Notes: a model not told the origin generated them from the letters alone. A stretch of 64,000 bases of DNA from Yokenella regensburgei ATCC 49455 (GCF_000735455.1 NZ_JMPS01000073.1:53951-117950), one strand, 5' to 3'. Positions 1 through 8,972 are shown, numbered from the stretch's first letter. Translations and numbers: made by a program.

Positions 1-457
1 ACTGATCCACGGCCAGGTGGCGACCCGCTGGGTAAGCCATTTCAACGCCAACCGCATTATGGTGATTGACGACGCCGTTGCTGCAAACGATGTCGAAAAG
101 ATGCTGCTGCGCAGTGCGGCACCGGAAGGCTGCAACACCTCTATCCTCTCTTTTGAGAAAGCGAGCGCCAATATCCTCGCCGGGAACTACGACGGTCAGC
201 GCGTGCTGATCCTGCTGAAAACGCCGGAGCTGGCGCTGAAGCTGATGAACTGCGGGGCTGCCCTCACCCAGCTCAATATCGGCAATATGTCCAACAAAGA
301 CGATCGTCGCCAGATTAAGCGTTCGGTAAGCGTTAACGATGCTGAAATTGCTGCCATCAACGCGTTGCTGGAAAAAGGCGTGGCGGTCACGGCACAGATG
401 ACCCCGGAAGAACCAAACGCCTGTATCACCACGTTTTTAAAAGCCGATAAGGGATAA
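1..457 (+). CDS. PTS mannose/fructose/sorbose-family IIB component (5' partial)
   Basis: This is the cytoplasmic IIB phosphocarrier of a mannose-family PTS, which passes phosphate from IIA to the incoming sugar at IIC/IID. The reading frame is open to the window edge (codons begin at base 2), and the first visible residues read LIHGQVATRW, the family's active-site motif. The His encoded at 8-10 is the expected phospho-acceptor. Only some 10 N-terminal residues appear to be missing. An in-frame GTG at 17 is not the true start because it would remove that His. The stop lies 3 bp before the next gene, so the genes are co-transcribed. The neighbours (SIS proteins and GH88) suggest an amino-sugar or uronyl disaccharide substrate. 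The exact sugar is inferred. Confidence 0.88.
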   Translation, partial: LIHGQVATRWVSHFNANRIMVIDDAVAANDVEKMLLRSAAPEGCNTSILSFEKASANILAGNYDGQRVLILLKTPELALKLMNCGAALTQLNIGNMSNKDDRRQIKRSVSVNDAEIAAINALLEKGVAVTAQMTPEEPNACITTFLKADKG

Positions 458-460
458 GGA

Positions 461-1165
461 ATGTCACCACATCAGCAGCAGTATTATCAGCATGTATTAG
501 CGACGCTGGATCAGGTATTTCTTACTCAGAGTGCTGAAGTTGAGCAAGCGGCGGCGCTGTTTGCCGAGTGCGTCAAAGCCAACGGCATTATTCACGGTTT
601 TGGCTCCGGCCATTCGTTTGCCGCGGCGGTCGAGCTGGCCGGTCGTGCGGGTGGCCTGGTCAACACGAAAGCCATCGACCAGTTCTATGGGCCAACCGGC
701 TGGTTTGATTCGCTCAAAGGGATTGGCGATATCTTTTCCGGGCTGCTGGATCTGCGCGAGGCAGACTGCTTTGTGATTATCTCCAACTCCGGCACCAAGC
801 CGCTGCACGTTGAGCTGGCACGCAAGGTAAAAGAGATGGGACTGAAGCTGGTTGTTATCACCCGCTACAGCGGAGAGTCGGCATCAACGAGCGAGAGCAT
901 TCGCGACTATGCCGACGTCATTCTTGATAACGGCTGTCCGGACGGTGACTGCACGCTGAGTATGGATAACGGCAACATCATGACCGGCCCGGTGTCCTCG
1001 CTTTCTGCGGCCTTCATCATCAATAACGTAGTGATCCGCTGCATCGAGATGCTGCTGGAACAAGGTATCGCGCCGCCGGTGATGCGCAGCATCAATCTGT
1101 CCGGTGGCAAAGAATACAACGATGCGCTGATGAGCCAGTACAAAGAGCGCGTGTTTACGCTGTAG
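461..1165 (+). CDS. SIS-domain sugar-phosphate isomerase/deaminase-like protein
   Basis: A 234-residue cytosolic protein made of a single SIS domain, a fold that binds phosphosugars. The phosphate-binding loop is visible as GFGSGHSF (about residues 46-53), followed by a second SIS strand-loop, VIISNSGTKP (about 105-114), rich in Ser/Thr. It resembles the sugar isomerase-domain proteins found beside GH88 and mannose-family PTS genes. It starts 3 bp after the IIB stop with an AAGGG Shine-Dalgarno inside the IIB end, so translation is probably coupled. A likely role is isomerisation or deamination of the imported amino-sugar phosphate. The substrate is not known from sequence. Confidence 0.8.
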   Translation: MSPHQQQYYQHVLATLDQVFLTQSAEVEQAAALFAECVKANGIIHGFGSGHSFAAAVELAGRAGGLVNTKAIDQFYGPTGWFDSLKGIGDIFSGLLDLREADCFVIISNSGTKPLHVELARKVKEMGLKLVVITRYSGESASTSESIRDYADVILDNGCPDGDCTLSMDNGNIMTGPVSSLSAAFIINNVVIRCIEMLLEQGIAPPVMRSINLSGGKEYNDALMSQYKERVFTL

Positions 1166-1174
1166 GGGAAAAAC

Positions 1175-2341
1175 ATGAAAGAGACTCTGTCGAATCGCCT
1201 CGCGCCGCTGCCTTTTCCTGCTATCACGCCCGACGACTGTCGGGATGCGCTGGCGGCATGTGTGCAGCGCATCACGCGCAATATGGGCCTGTATGGCGAG
1301 AAATTCCCCTCCGCCTGCACGCACAACAATCGCTATCTCCTGAAAGAGAATAACGACTGGACCAACGGTTTCTGGACCGGAATGCAGGCCATGGCCTGGG
1401 AGTTCAGCGGCGATACGCCATACCTGGACGGCGTTGAACGTAACGTCGCCAGTTTTAAAGCGCGCCTGGCGGCACACCATGTCCTTGACCATCACGATAT
1501 CGGCTTCCTTTATAGCCTGTCGGCGGTCGCGCACTGGAAACTGACGGAGCGCGACGAGTTAACCCCGCTTATCGTGGCGGCGGCCGATCTGCTGGTGAAC
1601 CGTTTTCACGACAGCGCCGGTTTTATCCAGGCCTGGGGAACGCTGAATGACCCGCAGGAGTACCGGCTGATTATCGATTCACTGATTAACCTTCCCCTGC
1701 TCCACGTGGCGGCGAAGATCAGCGGTGAGTCGCGTTATCGAATCGTTGCTGAACGCCACTATGCAGCGGTCATCAACAACATTTTTCGTGCAGACGGCTC
1801 CACTTTCCATACCTTCTATTTTGACCCGAAAAGCGGTGCGCCTTCACACGGGAAAACCTTCCAGGGGTACAACGATAACTCCTGCTGGGCGCGCGGTCAG
1901 GCGTGGGCCATTCTCGGGATCCCACTTCACTGGTCTGCCACCGGGGAAACCGACCACTACGAGCGCTGGCAGCAGGCCTGCGAGTACTTCTTCCGCTACC
2001 TGCCGGAGGACGGTGTTCCGGCCTGGGATCTGCTGCTTGCCGATGATCCGGCGGCGCCAAAAGACAGCTCCGCGCTGGCTATTGCCGTGTGCGGCCTGCT
2101 CGAAGCGCACAAGCACTTCCCGGATGCCGGGTACGAGAAACTGGCGCGTCAGCTTCTGCAGGCATTAATGCGCGGCGCTTCTGCCCGCGATGACGACGCC
2201 TGCGAAGGCTTACTTAAACACGGTGTTTACGCGTATGCCCTTGGTAAAGGCATCGATGAATGTAATCTCTGGGGGGATTACTTCTATATGGAAGCGTTAT
2301 ACCGAATCTACCAACCGCAATGGTCAGGATACTGGTTATGA
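1175..2341 (+). CDS. Unsaturated glucuronyl hydrolase, glycoside hydrolase family 88
   Basis: A 388-residue enzyme of the (alpha/alpha)6-barrel GH88 family, which hydrates and releases the unsaturated uronic acid left at the non-reducing end after lyase cleavage of polysaccharides. The two conserved acidic residues are recognisable: Asp108 in HHDIGF and Asp168 in YRLIIDSL. Trp-rich substrate segments (NDWTNGFWTGM near residue 60) are also typical. There is no signal peptide, so it acts in the cytosol on a disaccharide already taken up, probably phosphorylated by the PTS. The length matches the family. It lies 9 bp after the preceding SIS gene, and its stop overlaps the next start as ATGA. The natural substrate (hyaluronan, chondroitin, heparin or another) is inferred. 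Confidence 0.9.
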   Translation: MKETLSNRLAPLPFPAITPDDCRDALAACVQRITRNMGLYGEKFPSACTHNNRYLLKENNDWTNGFWTGMQAMAWEFSGDTPYLDGVERNVASFKARLAAHHVLDHHDIGFLYSLSAVAHWKLTERDELTPLIVAAADLLVNRFHDSAGFIQAWGTLNDPQEYRLIIDSLINLPLLHVAAKISGESRYRIVAERHYAAVINNIFRADGSTFHTFYFDPKSGAPSHGKTFQGYNDNSCWARGQAWAILGIPLHWSATGETDHYERWQQACEYFFRYLPEDGVPAWDLLLADDPAAPKDSSALAIAVCGLLEAHKHFPDAGYEKLARQLLQALMRGASARDDDACEGLLKHGVYAYALGKGIDECNLWGDYFYMEALYRIYQPQWSGYWL

Positions 2342-3096
2342 CAATGATTCAAAGTTATTTAAATATCGTCCAGAAGAAACTTAACGACATTACCCAACAG
2401 CAAAGCCATAAAATCACCTCCGCCGCCGGGGAACTGGCAAAGGTCATTAACCAGGGTGGCGTGGTTTATATTTTTGGCTGTGGTCACTCACATATTTTCG
2501 CTGAAGATATGTTTTATCGTGCCGGCGGCATCGCTCCAGTCCGGCCGATATTTATCGAGCCTTTAATGCTACATGAAGGTGCGGCAGCTTCATCGCATTA
2601 TGAAAAGCAAAATGACTATATCGCTGAGCATCTGGAGAAGTTCGCGATAACCAGTAAAGATGCATTAATCGTTATTTCAACTTCCGGGATCAATCCCGCG
2701 CCGGTGGATGCGGCATTATGGGCAAAACAGCACGGGGCATTTACCCTGGCGCTGACCAGCTTCCTGTATGCCGAGACCCAGCCGTCGAAGCACAAGGCTG
2801 GTCTCAAGCTGCGCGACTGCGCCGATATCGCGATAGATAACCAGGTGCCCATCGGTGATGCGGTGCTGTCGCTTGCGGATCATGCCACGCCGTTTGCGCC
2901 AGTCTCCTCGATGACCGGGCTCTTTATTATGCACAGCCTGTTTGCAGAAATCATCGCGAAGCTGGGGCGTGATAATAAATGTCTGCCGGTGTTTTTGAGC
3001 GGTAACATTGCTAATTCGGCGCAACATAATGAATATCTCCTGGAGAAATATGGCACGCAAATACCGGAGCTAATAAATAACAATAATTTTAAATAA
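2338..3096 (+). CDS. Second SIS-domain protein (UPF0309-like sugar isomerase)
   Basis: A 252-residue cytosolic SIS-domain protein. The first phosphosugar loop is IFGCGHSHIF, the second VISTSGINPAP. It is clearly divergent from the SIS protein two genes upstream, so the operon has two non-redundant copies. The start at 2338 overlaps the GH88 stop (ATGA). An in-frame ATG at 2344 is also possible. The C-terminal tail is Asn-rich (LINNNNF). It probably processes a phosphosugar in the same pathway. The substrate cannot be told from sequence. Confidence 0.75.
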   Translation: MTMIQSYLNIVQKKLNDITQQQSHKITSAAGELAKVINQGGVVYIFGCGHSHIFAEDMFYRAGGIAPVRPIFIEPLMLHEGAAASSHYEKQNDYIAEHLEKFAITSKDALIVISTSGINPAPVDAALWAKQHGAFTLALTSFLYAETQPSKHKAGLKLRDCADIAIDNQVPIGDAVLSLADHATPFAPVSSMTGLFIMHSLFAEIIAKLGRDNKCLPVFLSGNIANSAQHNEYLLEKYGTQIPELINNNNFK

Positions 3097-3146
3097 GTAG
3101 TACGTCCCCTCGCCCTACAATACAGGGTTTTATAAGATATATAATA

Positions 3147-4559
3147 ATGACAAGTCATAAACTCAGAGTTTCTCTGTGTGCACCGCTGTTGCTTTTTATT
3201 GCCCCAAATGCCTTTGCGGAAGAAGAAACGGATTATGAAGCGCCTTCGCAGTTTGAGAAAGCGTTTTATGATGAAGGCAAATTAAACCTCAATACCTCGT
3301 TATACATTCGTCATCGTGCAGTCAAAGATCCTACTACCGGTAAATACGGATTGGGTCCGGCCGGGATCCAGAACCAGACCGGTAACGTGGCGATTAGCTA
3401 TATTTCTGGCTATTACAAAGACGTCATTGGTTTTGATTTCTGGGGCAACGCCAACATCAAGCTCGGGCATACCGTCGGTCAGTCGGAGATCCTGTACTAC
3501 GACTACGAATGTGGCCAGCCAGGCAAGTTCAGCCCGTGCGAGAAGTCCTACATGAGCGTGTCGGTTGCCGCACTCAAGCTCAATCTTGGTGATGCAGGTA
3601 CCAACTTCAAGCTGGCGGCGGGTTATACCCCCATCAACTCCGGTACCGTTAAAAGCAGTTGGGGTCTCAACCCCCACGCTTTCCGTGGGTTTGACAGCGC
3701 CCTGACCCTCGACAAACTGCGGCTAACCTACGCCTGGGCCGACCGCTTCAAGAACGACTGGAGCCGTGATTTTAAACCGATGACCACGGCCTGGCACCAG
3801 AACAACGCCGCCGGGCTTGATGACAACGGCAAAACTATTAAAGCCGGTGAAATCATCGATTACATTCACACGGTGGGTGCGGTCTATAACTTCGGCAATA
3901 CCGTTCTCGACGTGGGCTACGGCGAAGGTAAAGGCTATCGTCGCAACTGGCAGGCGCTGGTCGAACGGAACGATACTTTGACCAAAGATGTCTCCCTGCA
4001 AAGTAAGCTCTTCTATCAGGGCGCGCGCTACATCGAAGATCTGTCGAAGATTAAAGATCCTTCAACGGAATACTACGTCGGGGTCGGTTTTAACCTGAGC
4101 CACAACAACACCGTGTGGTCGCTCGGCTACAGTCAGAACTACGCCCCCAACACCGGGGATTACAACTTCCGCTTAACCCCGTGGGCGAACTCCGATAAGC
4201 GTGATTATCAACCAACGCTGTCACAGCTGGAAGACTTTAACGTCTCCGGCGCCCACGCGGTTCGTTTTGGCGTGAGCTACAACTTTGCTGATTTCAATCT
4301 ACCGGAGCTCACCCTGGGCGGAGCCGGAACCTACGGCTGGCACGTAGTGACCGATGTCAGTAAAACCGGTTCGGCGAGAAAGTACGACGGTAGTATGGTG
4401 TCGTTCGATCTTTCCGCCCGCTACCTGGTGGCAGACGGCATGGCAAAAGGACTCTCCTTTACCCTACTCCCGGCGCTCTTCCGGGCAACGGACAGCAACT
4501 ATAAAACCGATCGTAACGACGTGAAGTTTATCGTCGGTTACAGCATCAGTATCTTTTAA
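3147..4559 (+). CDS. OprD-family outer-membrane porin (chitoporin-like)
   Basis: A 470-residue precursor with a Sec signal peptide ending AFA (about residue 24), followed by a beta-strand-rich body with many aromatic strand ends and a terminal Phe (GYSISIF), the outer-membrane insertion signature. Length and composition fit the OprD/ChiP group of substrate-specific porins, which admit small sugars or oligosaccharides. The gene follows the second SIS gene by 50 bp with no visible terminator between them, so it probably serves uptake of the same disaccharide. The Shine-Dalgarno is weak. A strong hairpin terminator follows at 4593-4638. Confidence 0.82.
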   Translation: MTSHKLRVSLCAPLLLFIAPNAFAEEETDYEAPSQFEKAFYDEGKLNLNTSLYIRHRAVKDPTTGKYGLGPAGIQNQTGNVAISYISGYYKDVIGFDFWGNANIKLGHTVGQSEILYYDYECGQPGKFSPCEKSYMSVSVAALKLNLGDAGTNFKLAAGYTPINSGTVKSSWGLNPHAFRGFDSALTLDKLRLTYAWADRFKNDWSRDFKPMTTAWHQNNAAGLDDNGKTIKAGEIIDYIHTVGAVYNFGNTVLDVGYGEGKGYRRNWQALVERNDTLTKDVSLQSKLFYQGARYIEDLSKIKDPSTEYYVGVGFNLSHNNTVWSLGYSQNYAPNTGDYNFRLTPWANSDKRDYQPTLSQLEDFNVSGAHAVRFGVSYNFADFNLPELTLGGAGTYGWHVVTDVSKTGSARKYDGSMVSFDLSARYLVADGMAKGLSFTLLPALFRATDSNYKTDRNDVKFIVGYSISIF

Positions 4560-4592
4560 GCCCAGCGCCCCTTGCCGGACAGCGAGGGGCAG

Positions 4593-4638
4593 AAAAAATC
4601 AGGCCACCAGTTTATCTTCACTGGTGGCGCATTTTTTT
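4593..4638. terminator. Bidirectional intrinsic terminator
   Basis: An 8-bp perfect stem (CCACCAGT / ACTGGTGG) with an 8-nt loop is preceded by a run of six A (4593-4598) and followed, after CGCA, by seven T (4632-4638). It can end transcription of the porin operon on the plus strand and of the PunC-like gene on the minus strand. The stem lies inside the last codons of the minus-strand gene. A second GC-rich hairpin at 4567-4590 lacks a T tract on the plus strand. Confidence 0.75.
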
Positions 4639-5801
4639 CCGCGATGCGCCACGTAATACCCCAGCAGTTTCATCGGTACCATGCAAAGCATCATCGATGT
4701 CGTCCCGATAAGCGGGTTTTGTACCAGCACAGAAACCAGCAGCGTGGCGATGAAACAACCTGTCAGCTGAATAGCATTAAACAGCGCCGAAGCCTTTCCG
4801 GTGTTGTTCGGGAAGATAGCCAGCGCATTCGCTACCACCAGTGGGAAGATAGCGGCATTCGCCATCGCCATCAGACTGAAAACGCCCAGCAGCATAGACA
4901 GCGCAGGGTTCCCCACTACCGCAATGCCAAACAGAGCCACCAGAGATACACAGAATAAAACCACAAAGGCGGTTAATACGGTTTTCTTATCAAAATAGTT
5001 CACCAGAATTCGGCAACCGTAACCTCCGATCAAAAAGGCAATGGTCTGTGGCAGAAAACTTAAACCGATAACATCGGCACCGTAACCCATTTTCGTCAGA
5101 ATAAACGGCGAGCCACCCAGCCAACAGAAGAATGCGGCGGAAGACGACGAGTACATCATGACGTTACCAATAAAGACGCGTGATCTTAAAATATCAGCCA
5201 GCGGCAGCTTAATTCTGCGGGCATTACTTTTAGCACTTTGTTTGTTTTTATTTTTCAGTAACGCGGTGAAAACAATTAATGCAAACGTAATGGCAGTCAG
5301 TACCAGGAAAATAGCTCGCCACGGATAATGTCCTATTAACCATGCACCAATAATCGGCGCCAGTGCCGGAGATAATGCAACCAGTGGCATCACCACGGCA
5401 AACACCTTATGAGCGTTCTCAGAACCATAGCGGTCGACAACCAGTGCCTGCCAGATGACGGCGGTAGCGCATACCCCGAGAGCCTGCAGGAAGCGGCAGA
5501 ACAGCAGCCCGGCGGCACCGTCGACGAACAGTACACCGATACAGCCGACAATAAACACCAGCAGCCCCATCAGTAATGCTCTACGGCGACCTAAATTATC
5601 GGAAAGCTCCCCCCATATTAACTGCCCAAGTGCAAAACCACCGAGATAGATACTTAAACTACCGCTAATAACAGAAGCTGAAGTATTTAAATCATCCTGC
5701 ATGATTGAAAATGCGGGTAAATACATATCTGTTGCCAGGTAGCCCAACATACTCAAGCCACTCAGGTACAGAATAAAGAATGGATTCTTGTTTTTTATCA
5801 T
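4599..5801 (-). CDS. MFS transporter of the Bcr/CflA group, PunC (YdhC)-like
   Basis: A 400-residue inner-membrane permease with 12 predicted helices. The N-terminal ATDMYLPAF motif and the A-motif-like GELSDNLGRRRALL loop are typical of Bcr/CflA drug or nucleoside transporters. By recalled comparison it is closest to E. coli YdhC (PunC, a purine transporter), sharing long segments such as SPALAPIIGAWL and FLPQTIAFLIGGYGCR. It is convergent with the sugar operon and shares its terminator. It has no partner gene here. The substrate is unproven and could be purines, sugars or a drug. Confidence 0.8.
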   Translation of the reverse strand: MIKNKNPFFILYLSGLSMLGYLATDMYLPAFSIMQDDLNTSASVISGSLSIYLGGFALGQLIWGELSDNLGRRRALLMGLLVFIVGCIGVLFVDGAAGLLFCRFLQALGVCATAVIWQALVVDRYGSENAHKVFAVVMPLVALSPALAPIIGAWLIGHYPWRAIFLVLTAITFALIVFTALLKNKNKQSAKSNARRIKLPLADILRSRVFIGNVMMYSSSSAAFFCWLGGSPFILTKMGYGADVIGLSFLPQTIAFLIGGYGCRILVNYFDKKTVLTAFVVLFCVSLVALFGIAVVGNPALSMLLGVFSLMAMANAAIFPLVVANALAIFPNNTGKASALFNAIQLTGCFIATLLVSVLVQNPLIGTTSMMLCMVPMKLLGYYVAHRGKKCATSEDKLVA

Positions 5802-5946
5802 TATGAAAACTCCAGACCAATGATGAAGGACTGAAATATAACACGAGGCGAATTGATTTCAAGTAAAACCCTATGTAATAACGGCTGGTAAATAATCACC
5901 ACGCCGTTATTATCCCCACAGGGTTATTATTTATATTTTAAATTAA

Positions 5947-5987
5947 CGAAATAAGAAAGCGGAAGATATATCGCGATATCTTCCGCG
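5947..5987 (-). terminator. Probable terminator downstream of uxaB
   Basis: An 11-bp stem (GCGGAAGATAT, 5959-5969, with its complement at 5976-5986) and a 6-nt loop is followed on the minus strand by a T-rich stretch, TTTCTTATTT. It lies 20 bp beyond the uxaB stop. The rest of 5802-6006 shows no gene. Confidence 0.6.
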
Positions 5988-6006
5988 GGTAAAAATAGGC
6001 GCTACA

Positions 6007-7458
6007 TCAGCACAGCGGCTGAACGGCGCGCTTCATCCCCTGGGTCAGAATGGTATCCAGATAACCGCTAACGCTGTCGATAAGTCCGGGCACCACCGTC
6101 AGATCCTGCTCCCAGTGGCTCTCCACCGCCAGCACCTGGCTTACCAGCTCGCGGGTATTAATCAGACGATCGCTATGCTGCGCCCACAGCTGCTGGTAGC
6201 GCTCAATCCAGTGAGCGTCATCCTGCACCGGATACGCTTCGCCCTCGCGTTCACCGCGATAGAACGCTATCAGCGCCGCCAGGGCAAACGTCAGACGCGG
6301 AGGAAGCTGCCCCTTCTGCGCCACCCCTGCCAGCAGCTGCGGCAGAATGCGGGTGCGGAATTTGGTCATCCCGTTGAGTGAAATCGACAGCAACTGATGT
6401 TTGATATAGGGGTTGCGGAAGCGGCTGGTGACGGCACTGGCGAACGATTCCAGCTCATCTTTTGGCAAATCGAGTACCGGAATGATCTCTTCGTGAATCG
6501 CTTTCTCTACAAACGCACAAATTTGCGCATCGTTCATCGCCTCACCGACCGTCTCCAGCCCGGCCTGGAACGCCACCGGTACCAGCGCGGTATGCGCACC
6601 GTTCAGAATAGCGACCTTCCGCTCTTTATACGGCTTGATATCGTCAACAATACGCACATTAAGCGGGTATTGATCGAGATGCAGCTCGGCTGCCAGCGAC
6701 TTTGGTCCCTGAATGACAAACAGATAGAAATGCTCGGCGGTATCAAGGAAACCATCTTTATAGCCCAGTTCCGCTTCAAGCGCGGCAACTTCGTCACGCG
6801 GATAGCCGGTCACAATCCGGTCGACCAGCGTCGAGCAGAAGGTGTTGGCATTCTGCAGCCAGGCTTTAAATTCTGGGCTAAGCGCCCACTTGTCAGCATA
6901 GCGCAGCACCAGCTCGCGCAGTGCTTCGCCGTTGTAGTCAATTAATTCGCACGGAATGATGACCCAGCCTTTATCGGCGGCCCCCCTGAAATGCTCAAAA
7001 CGCTCAAACAGCAAACGGGTCAGCTTCGCCGGATAGCTCACCGCCGGCGCATCTTCAAAACGATCGTCATCGTTGTAGCTGATGCCTGCCTCGGTGGTGT
7101 TAGAGAAAACAAAGCGGATATCCGGGTTGTGCGCCAGCGCCAGGTACTGGTCGTACTGGCTGTAGACGCTGATTTCACGGTTGACCGAGCGGATAAGGCG
7201 CGCATCGCTTACCGCTTCACCCTTCTCATTCAGGCCTCGAATAATTGTGGTGTACAGGCCATCCTGAGTACTGAGTGACGGAGGGAACGTACTGTCGATA
7301 GGCCGTACCACCACGATACCGGCATTTAACCCGGCATGTTCGTTGAGCAGGTCAATCTGCCAGTCTACGAAGGCACGCAGGAAGTTACCTTCACCAAACT
7401 GAATAATGCGCTCAGGGTACTGAGCACCGGGAAAATCACGGCGGTTTAATGTTTTCAC
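6007..7458 (-). CDS. uxaB: Altronate oxidoreductase (tagaturonate reductase)
   Basis: UxaB reduces D-tagaturonate to D-altronate with NADH in galacturonate breakdown, in the cytosol. The 483-residue product matches E. coli UxaB along its whole length by recall, including the N-terminal nucleotide-binding part ([18 protein letters not shown]) and the mannitol-dehydrogenase-family catalytic lysine region ([16 protein letters not shown]). I chose the GTG at 7458: it gives the E. coli length and start (KTLNRRDF) and has AGGGAA 7 nt upstream. An upstream in-frame start at 7491 would add 11 residues. A UxuR/ExuR-type operator lies about 40 bp upstream. Like the GH88 operon, it handles uronic acids. 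Confidence 0.95.
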   Translation of the reverse strand: MKTLNRRDFPGAQYPERIIQFGEGNFLRAFVDWQIDLLNEHAGLNAGIVVVRPIDSTFPPSLSTQDGLYTTIIRGLNEKGEAVSDARLIRSVNREISVYSQYDQYLALAHNPDIRFVFSNTTEAGISYNDDDRFEDAPAVSYPAKLTRLLFERFEHFRGAADKGWVIIPCELIDYNGEALRELVLRYADKWALSPEFKAWLQNANTFCSTLVDRIVTGYPRDEVAALEAELGYKDGFLDTAEHFYLFVIQGPKSLAAELHLDQYPLNVRIVDDIKPYKERKVAILNGAHTALVPVAFQAGLETVGEAMNDAQICAFVEKAIHEEIIPVLDLPKDELESFASAVTSRFRNPYIKHQLLSISLNGMTKFRTRILPQLLAGVAQKGQLPPRLTFALAALIAFYRGEREGEAYPVQDDAHWIERYQQLWAQHSDRLINTRELVSQVLAVESHWEQDLTVVPGLIDSVSGYLDTILTQGMKRAVQPLC

Positions 7459-7497
7459 AAGAGGTTCCCTTGGTTGTTGGTCATACAGCATTTCTTT

Positions 7498-7513
7498 ATT
7501 GGTATGACAACTT
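7498..7513 (-). promoter_or_regulatory. Candidate ExuR/UxuR operator of uxaB
   Basis: The plus strand reads ATTGGTATGACAACTT, close to the known ATTGGTATACCAAT-type operator of the hexuronate GntR repressors. The same 12-base core (ATTGGTATGACA) recurs in front of ydfI at 35250-35261. It lies about 40-55 bp before the uxaB start, where a repressor would act. Confidence 0.5.
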
Positions 7514-7563
7514 ATCAGATATCTAAACCAGGGAACCCTGTTTTGATCAATAACAGGCCGGTA

Positions 7564-8544
7564 TTACGGTGAAGATTGAGTCTGAGTGCCGGAAGGCGGG
7601 ATCATCAGCGCCATGTGCGTCGCCGCCGCACGGATCCAGGTGCGTAAGTCCGGGAATACGGCGTGATCAAACTCCTTAACTCCCCAGGTAAAGCCCAGTT
7701 GCCAGGGCTTGCCGGAAAGGAGATTCTGTTCCTCCACCACTTCAACCAGATGTTGAATCGCTATCCAGGCGCCGGTTTCATCGGTATCAGGTAGCAGGAC
7801 CGCGAACTGGTTAGCGTCGTAACGAACCAGCAGATCTGTGTCGCGCAGGGTACTGCGCAGCAGGGTCGCCATAGCGCAACGTGCGGCATCGCCTTCTGCG
7901 TTTCCGTATTGACTGGCAATGAGATTGAACGTGTTGCAATCAAGCCAGGCCAGCGTCAGGGGCTCTGCCCTTCGGTGGGAGGAGAGGATGGCGTAGTTGG
8001 CCAAGTTTTCGAATCCGCGGCGGTTCAGTAATCCGGTGAGTGGATCAGAAGTTGATACGCTCACCGACGCCAGTTCGTCCCCGGCAATGGCCGAGAGATC
8101 TTCAAGCGCCGCCGTTTCTTCTTCATTAAACGTCCGGGGCTGGTCAGATGCGACGCAAAATGACCCGGCGATTGTGCCGTCCGGCAGGCGCAGCGGTACG
8201 CCGGCATAGAAACGCAGCTGCGGCGGCCCTACCACCAGAGGATTATCGCTAAAACGCGGGTCCTGAAGGGTATCTGTCACGATAAGCGGTTGTGCATTGA
8301 AGACGACGTGACCACAAAATGAAAGCTGGCGCGCCAGCCCATTCCAGTCCACCCCATCGCCGGATTTCTGCACCAGGGTTGTATCATCCACTAGACTAAT
8401 AACCGCAACAGGCACATCAAAAAGCCGACGAGCCAGCCGGGTCAGGCGGTCAAAACGGCGAGCGTCACCGGCGACCAGTAGCCCGGAGTGATGCAGCGCC
8501 GCCAGGCGTTGTGCTTCGTTGGCGGGTATTTCAGGCGTCTTCAT
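7564..8544 (-). CDS. GAF-domain protein with degenerate GGDEF domain
   Basis: A 326-residue cytosolic protein with an N-terminal GAF sensor domain (about 20-155; FCGHVVF and YAGVPLRLPDG are characteristic) and a C-terminal domain beginning at the DPLTGLLNRRGFE signature (about 167-179) of diguanylate cyclases. The active-site GG(D/E)EF motif is replaced by YDANQF (242-247), and the metal-binding strand reads LDCNTFNLIAS. It is therefore probably not a cyclase and may act as a sensor, GTP binder or partner of other c-di-GMP proteins. It is divergent from the toxin-like cassette and lies 72 bp from the uxaB upstream operator. Confidence 0.85.
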   Translation of the reverse strand: MKTPEIPANEAQRLAALHHSGLLVAGDARRFDRLTRLARRLFDVPVAVISLVDDTTLVQKSGDGVDWNGLARQLSFCGHVVFNAQPLIVTDTLQDPRFSDNPLVVGPPQLRFYAGVPLRLPDGTIAGSFCVASDQPRTFNEEETAALEDLSAIAGDELASVSVSTSDPLTGLLNRRGFENLANYAILSSHRRAEPLTLAWLDCNTFNLIASQYGNAEGDAARCAMATLLRSTLRDTDLLVRYDANQFAVLLPDTDETGAWIAIQHLVEVVEEQNLLSGKPWQLGFTWGVKEFDHAVFPDLRTWIRAAATHMALMIPPSGTQTQSSP

Positions 8545-8916
8545 GACATCTCCTGCGTGGGGAAGTCATTCAATTTTAGCGTAAAGCGTCAAAGTGTAAG
8601 CCATCCGAAGCAAGTTTTTGTCCGCTGTCAGAACTATCGTTCAGGCAGCCGGTTTTGGCTTTCTGCATTTTATATCGTTTTTATCAATAACATTGGAATT
8701 TTATCTTATACATTCACTTGTGGCTGGAATAATGATTATTTTTCGACTGACGCAGCATTGCGTTGTTTTCATGACTTTTATTTTATTAAAATATGGTATA
8801 TTTAAGAAATGCTATTTTTCATCTATCTAATTACATTGCAGTTCTTCCGATGATTTAAACAAGTAAGTCTCATTTATTATTGCTGGATTATTGAATGGCA
8901 GGCATCGCCGAGGCGT

Positions 8917-8945
8917 TTGCGAATAAATAAAACACCATCTAATTT
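8917..8945 (+). promoter_or_regulatory. Candidate sigma-70 promoter of the cassette
   Basis: TTGCGA at 8917-8922 and TAATTT at 8940-8945 are separated by exactly 17 bp. Initiation would fall near 8952, so the transcript would begin with the stem-loop at 8951-8972. It is the best-spaced pair in the region by eye, and unproven. Confidence 0.35.
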
Positions 8946-8950
8946 AAACA

Positions 8951-8972
8951 GACATCCGCCGCGGCGGGTGTC
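8951..8972 (+). other. GC-rich stem-loop in the cassette leader
   Basis: GACATCCGCCG pairs with CGGCGGGTGTC with a single T-G wobble, giving a very stable hairpin inside otherwise AT-rich DNA about 90 bp before the toxin-like gene. It could be a 5' mRNA-protecting stem if the promoter at 8917-8945 is right, or an attenuator or terminator-like element. The following AATATATATC is a poor T tract. Confidence 0.5.

Noticed and set aside
884..1534. 216-codon open frame on the minus strand
   Set aside because: It is antisense to the SIS and GH88 genes, has Arg/His-rich composition without domains, and arises from high-GC codon bias of the real genes.
4567..4590. GC-rich hairpin after the porin as the main terminator
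   Set aside because: It is followed by A rather than T on the plus strand; the next hairpin (4604-4627) has proper tracts on both sides.
8488..8830. Short plus-strand frames in the AT-rich region before the cassette
   Set aside because: Partly antisense to the GAF-GGDEF gene, aromatic-rich, no ribosome site, no similarity recognised.
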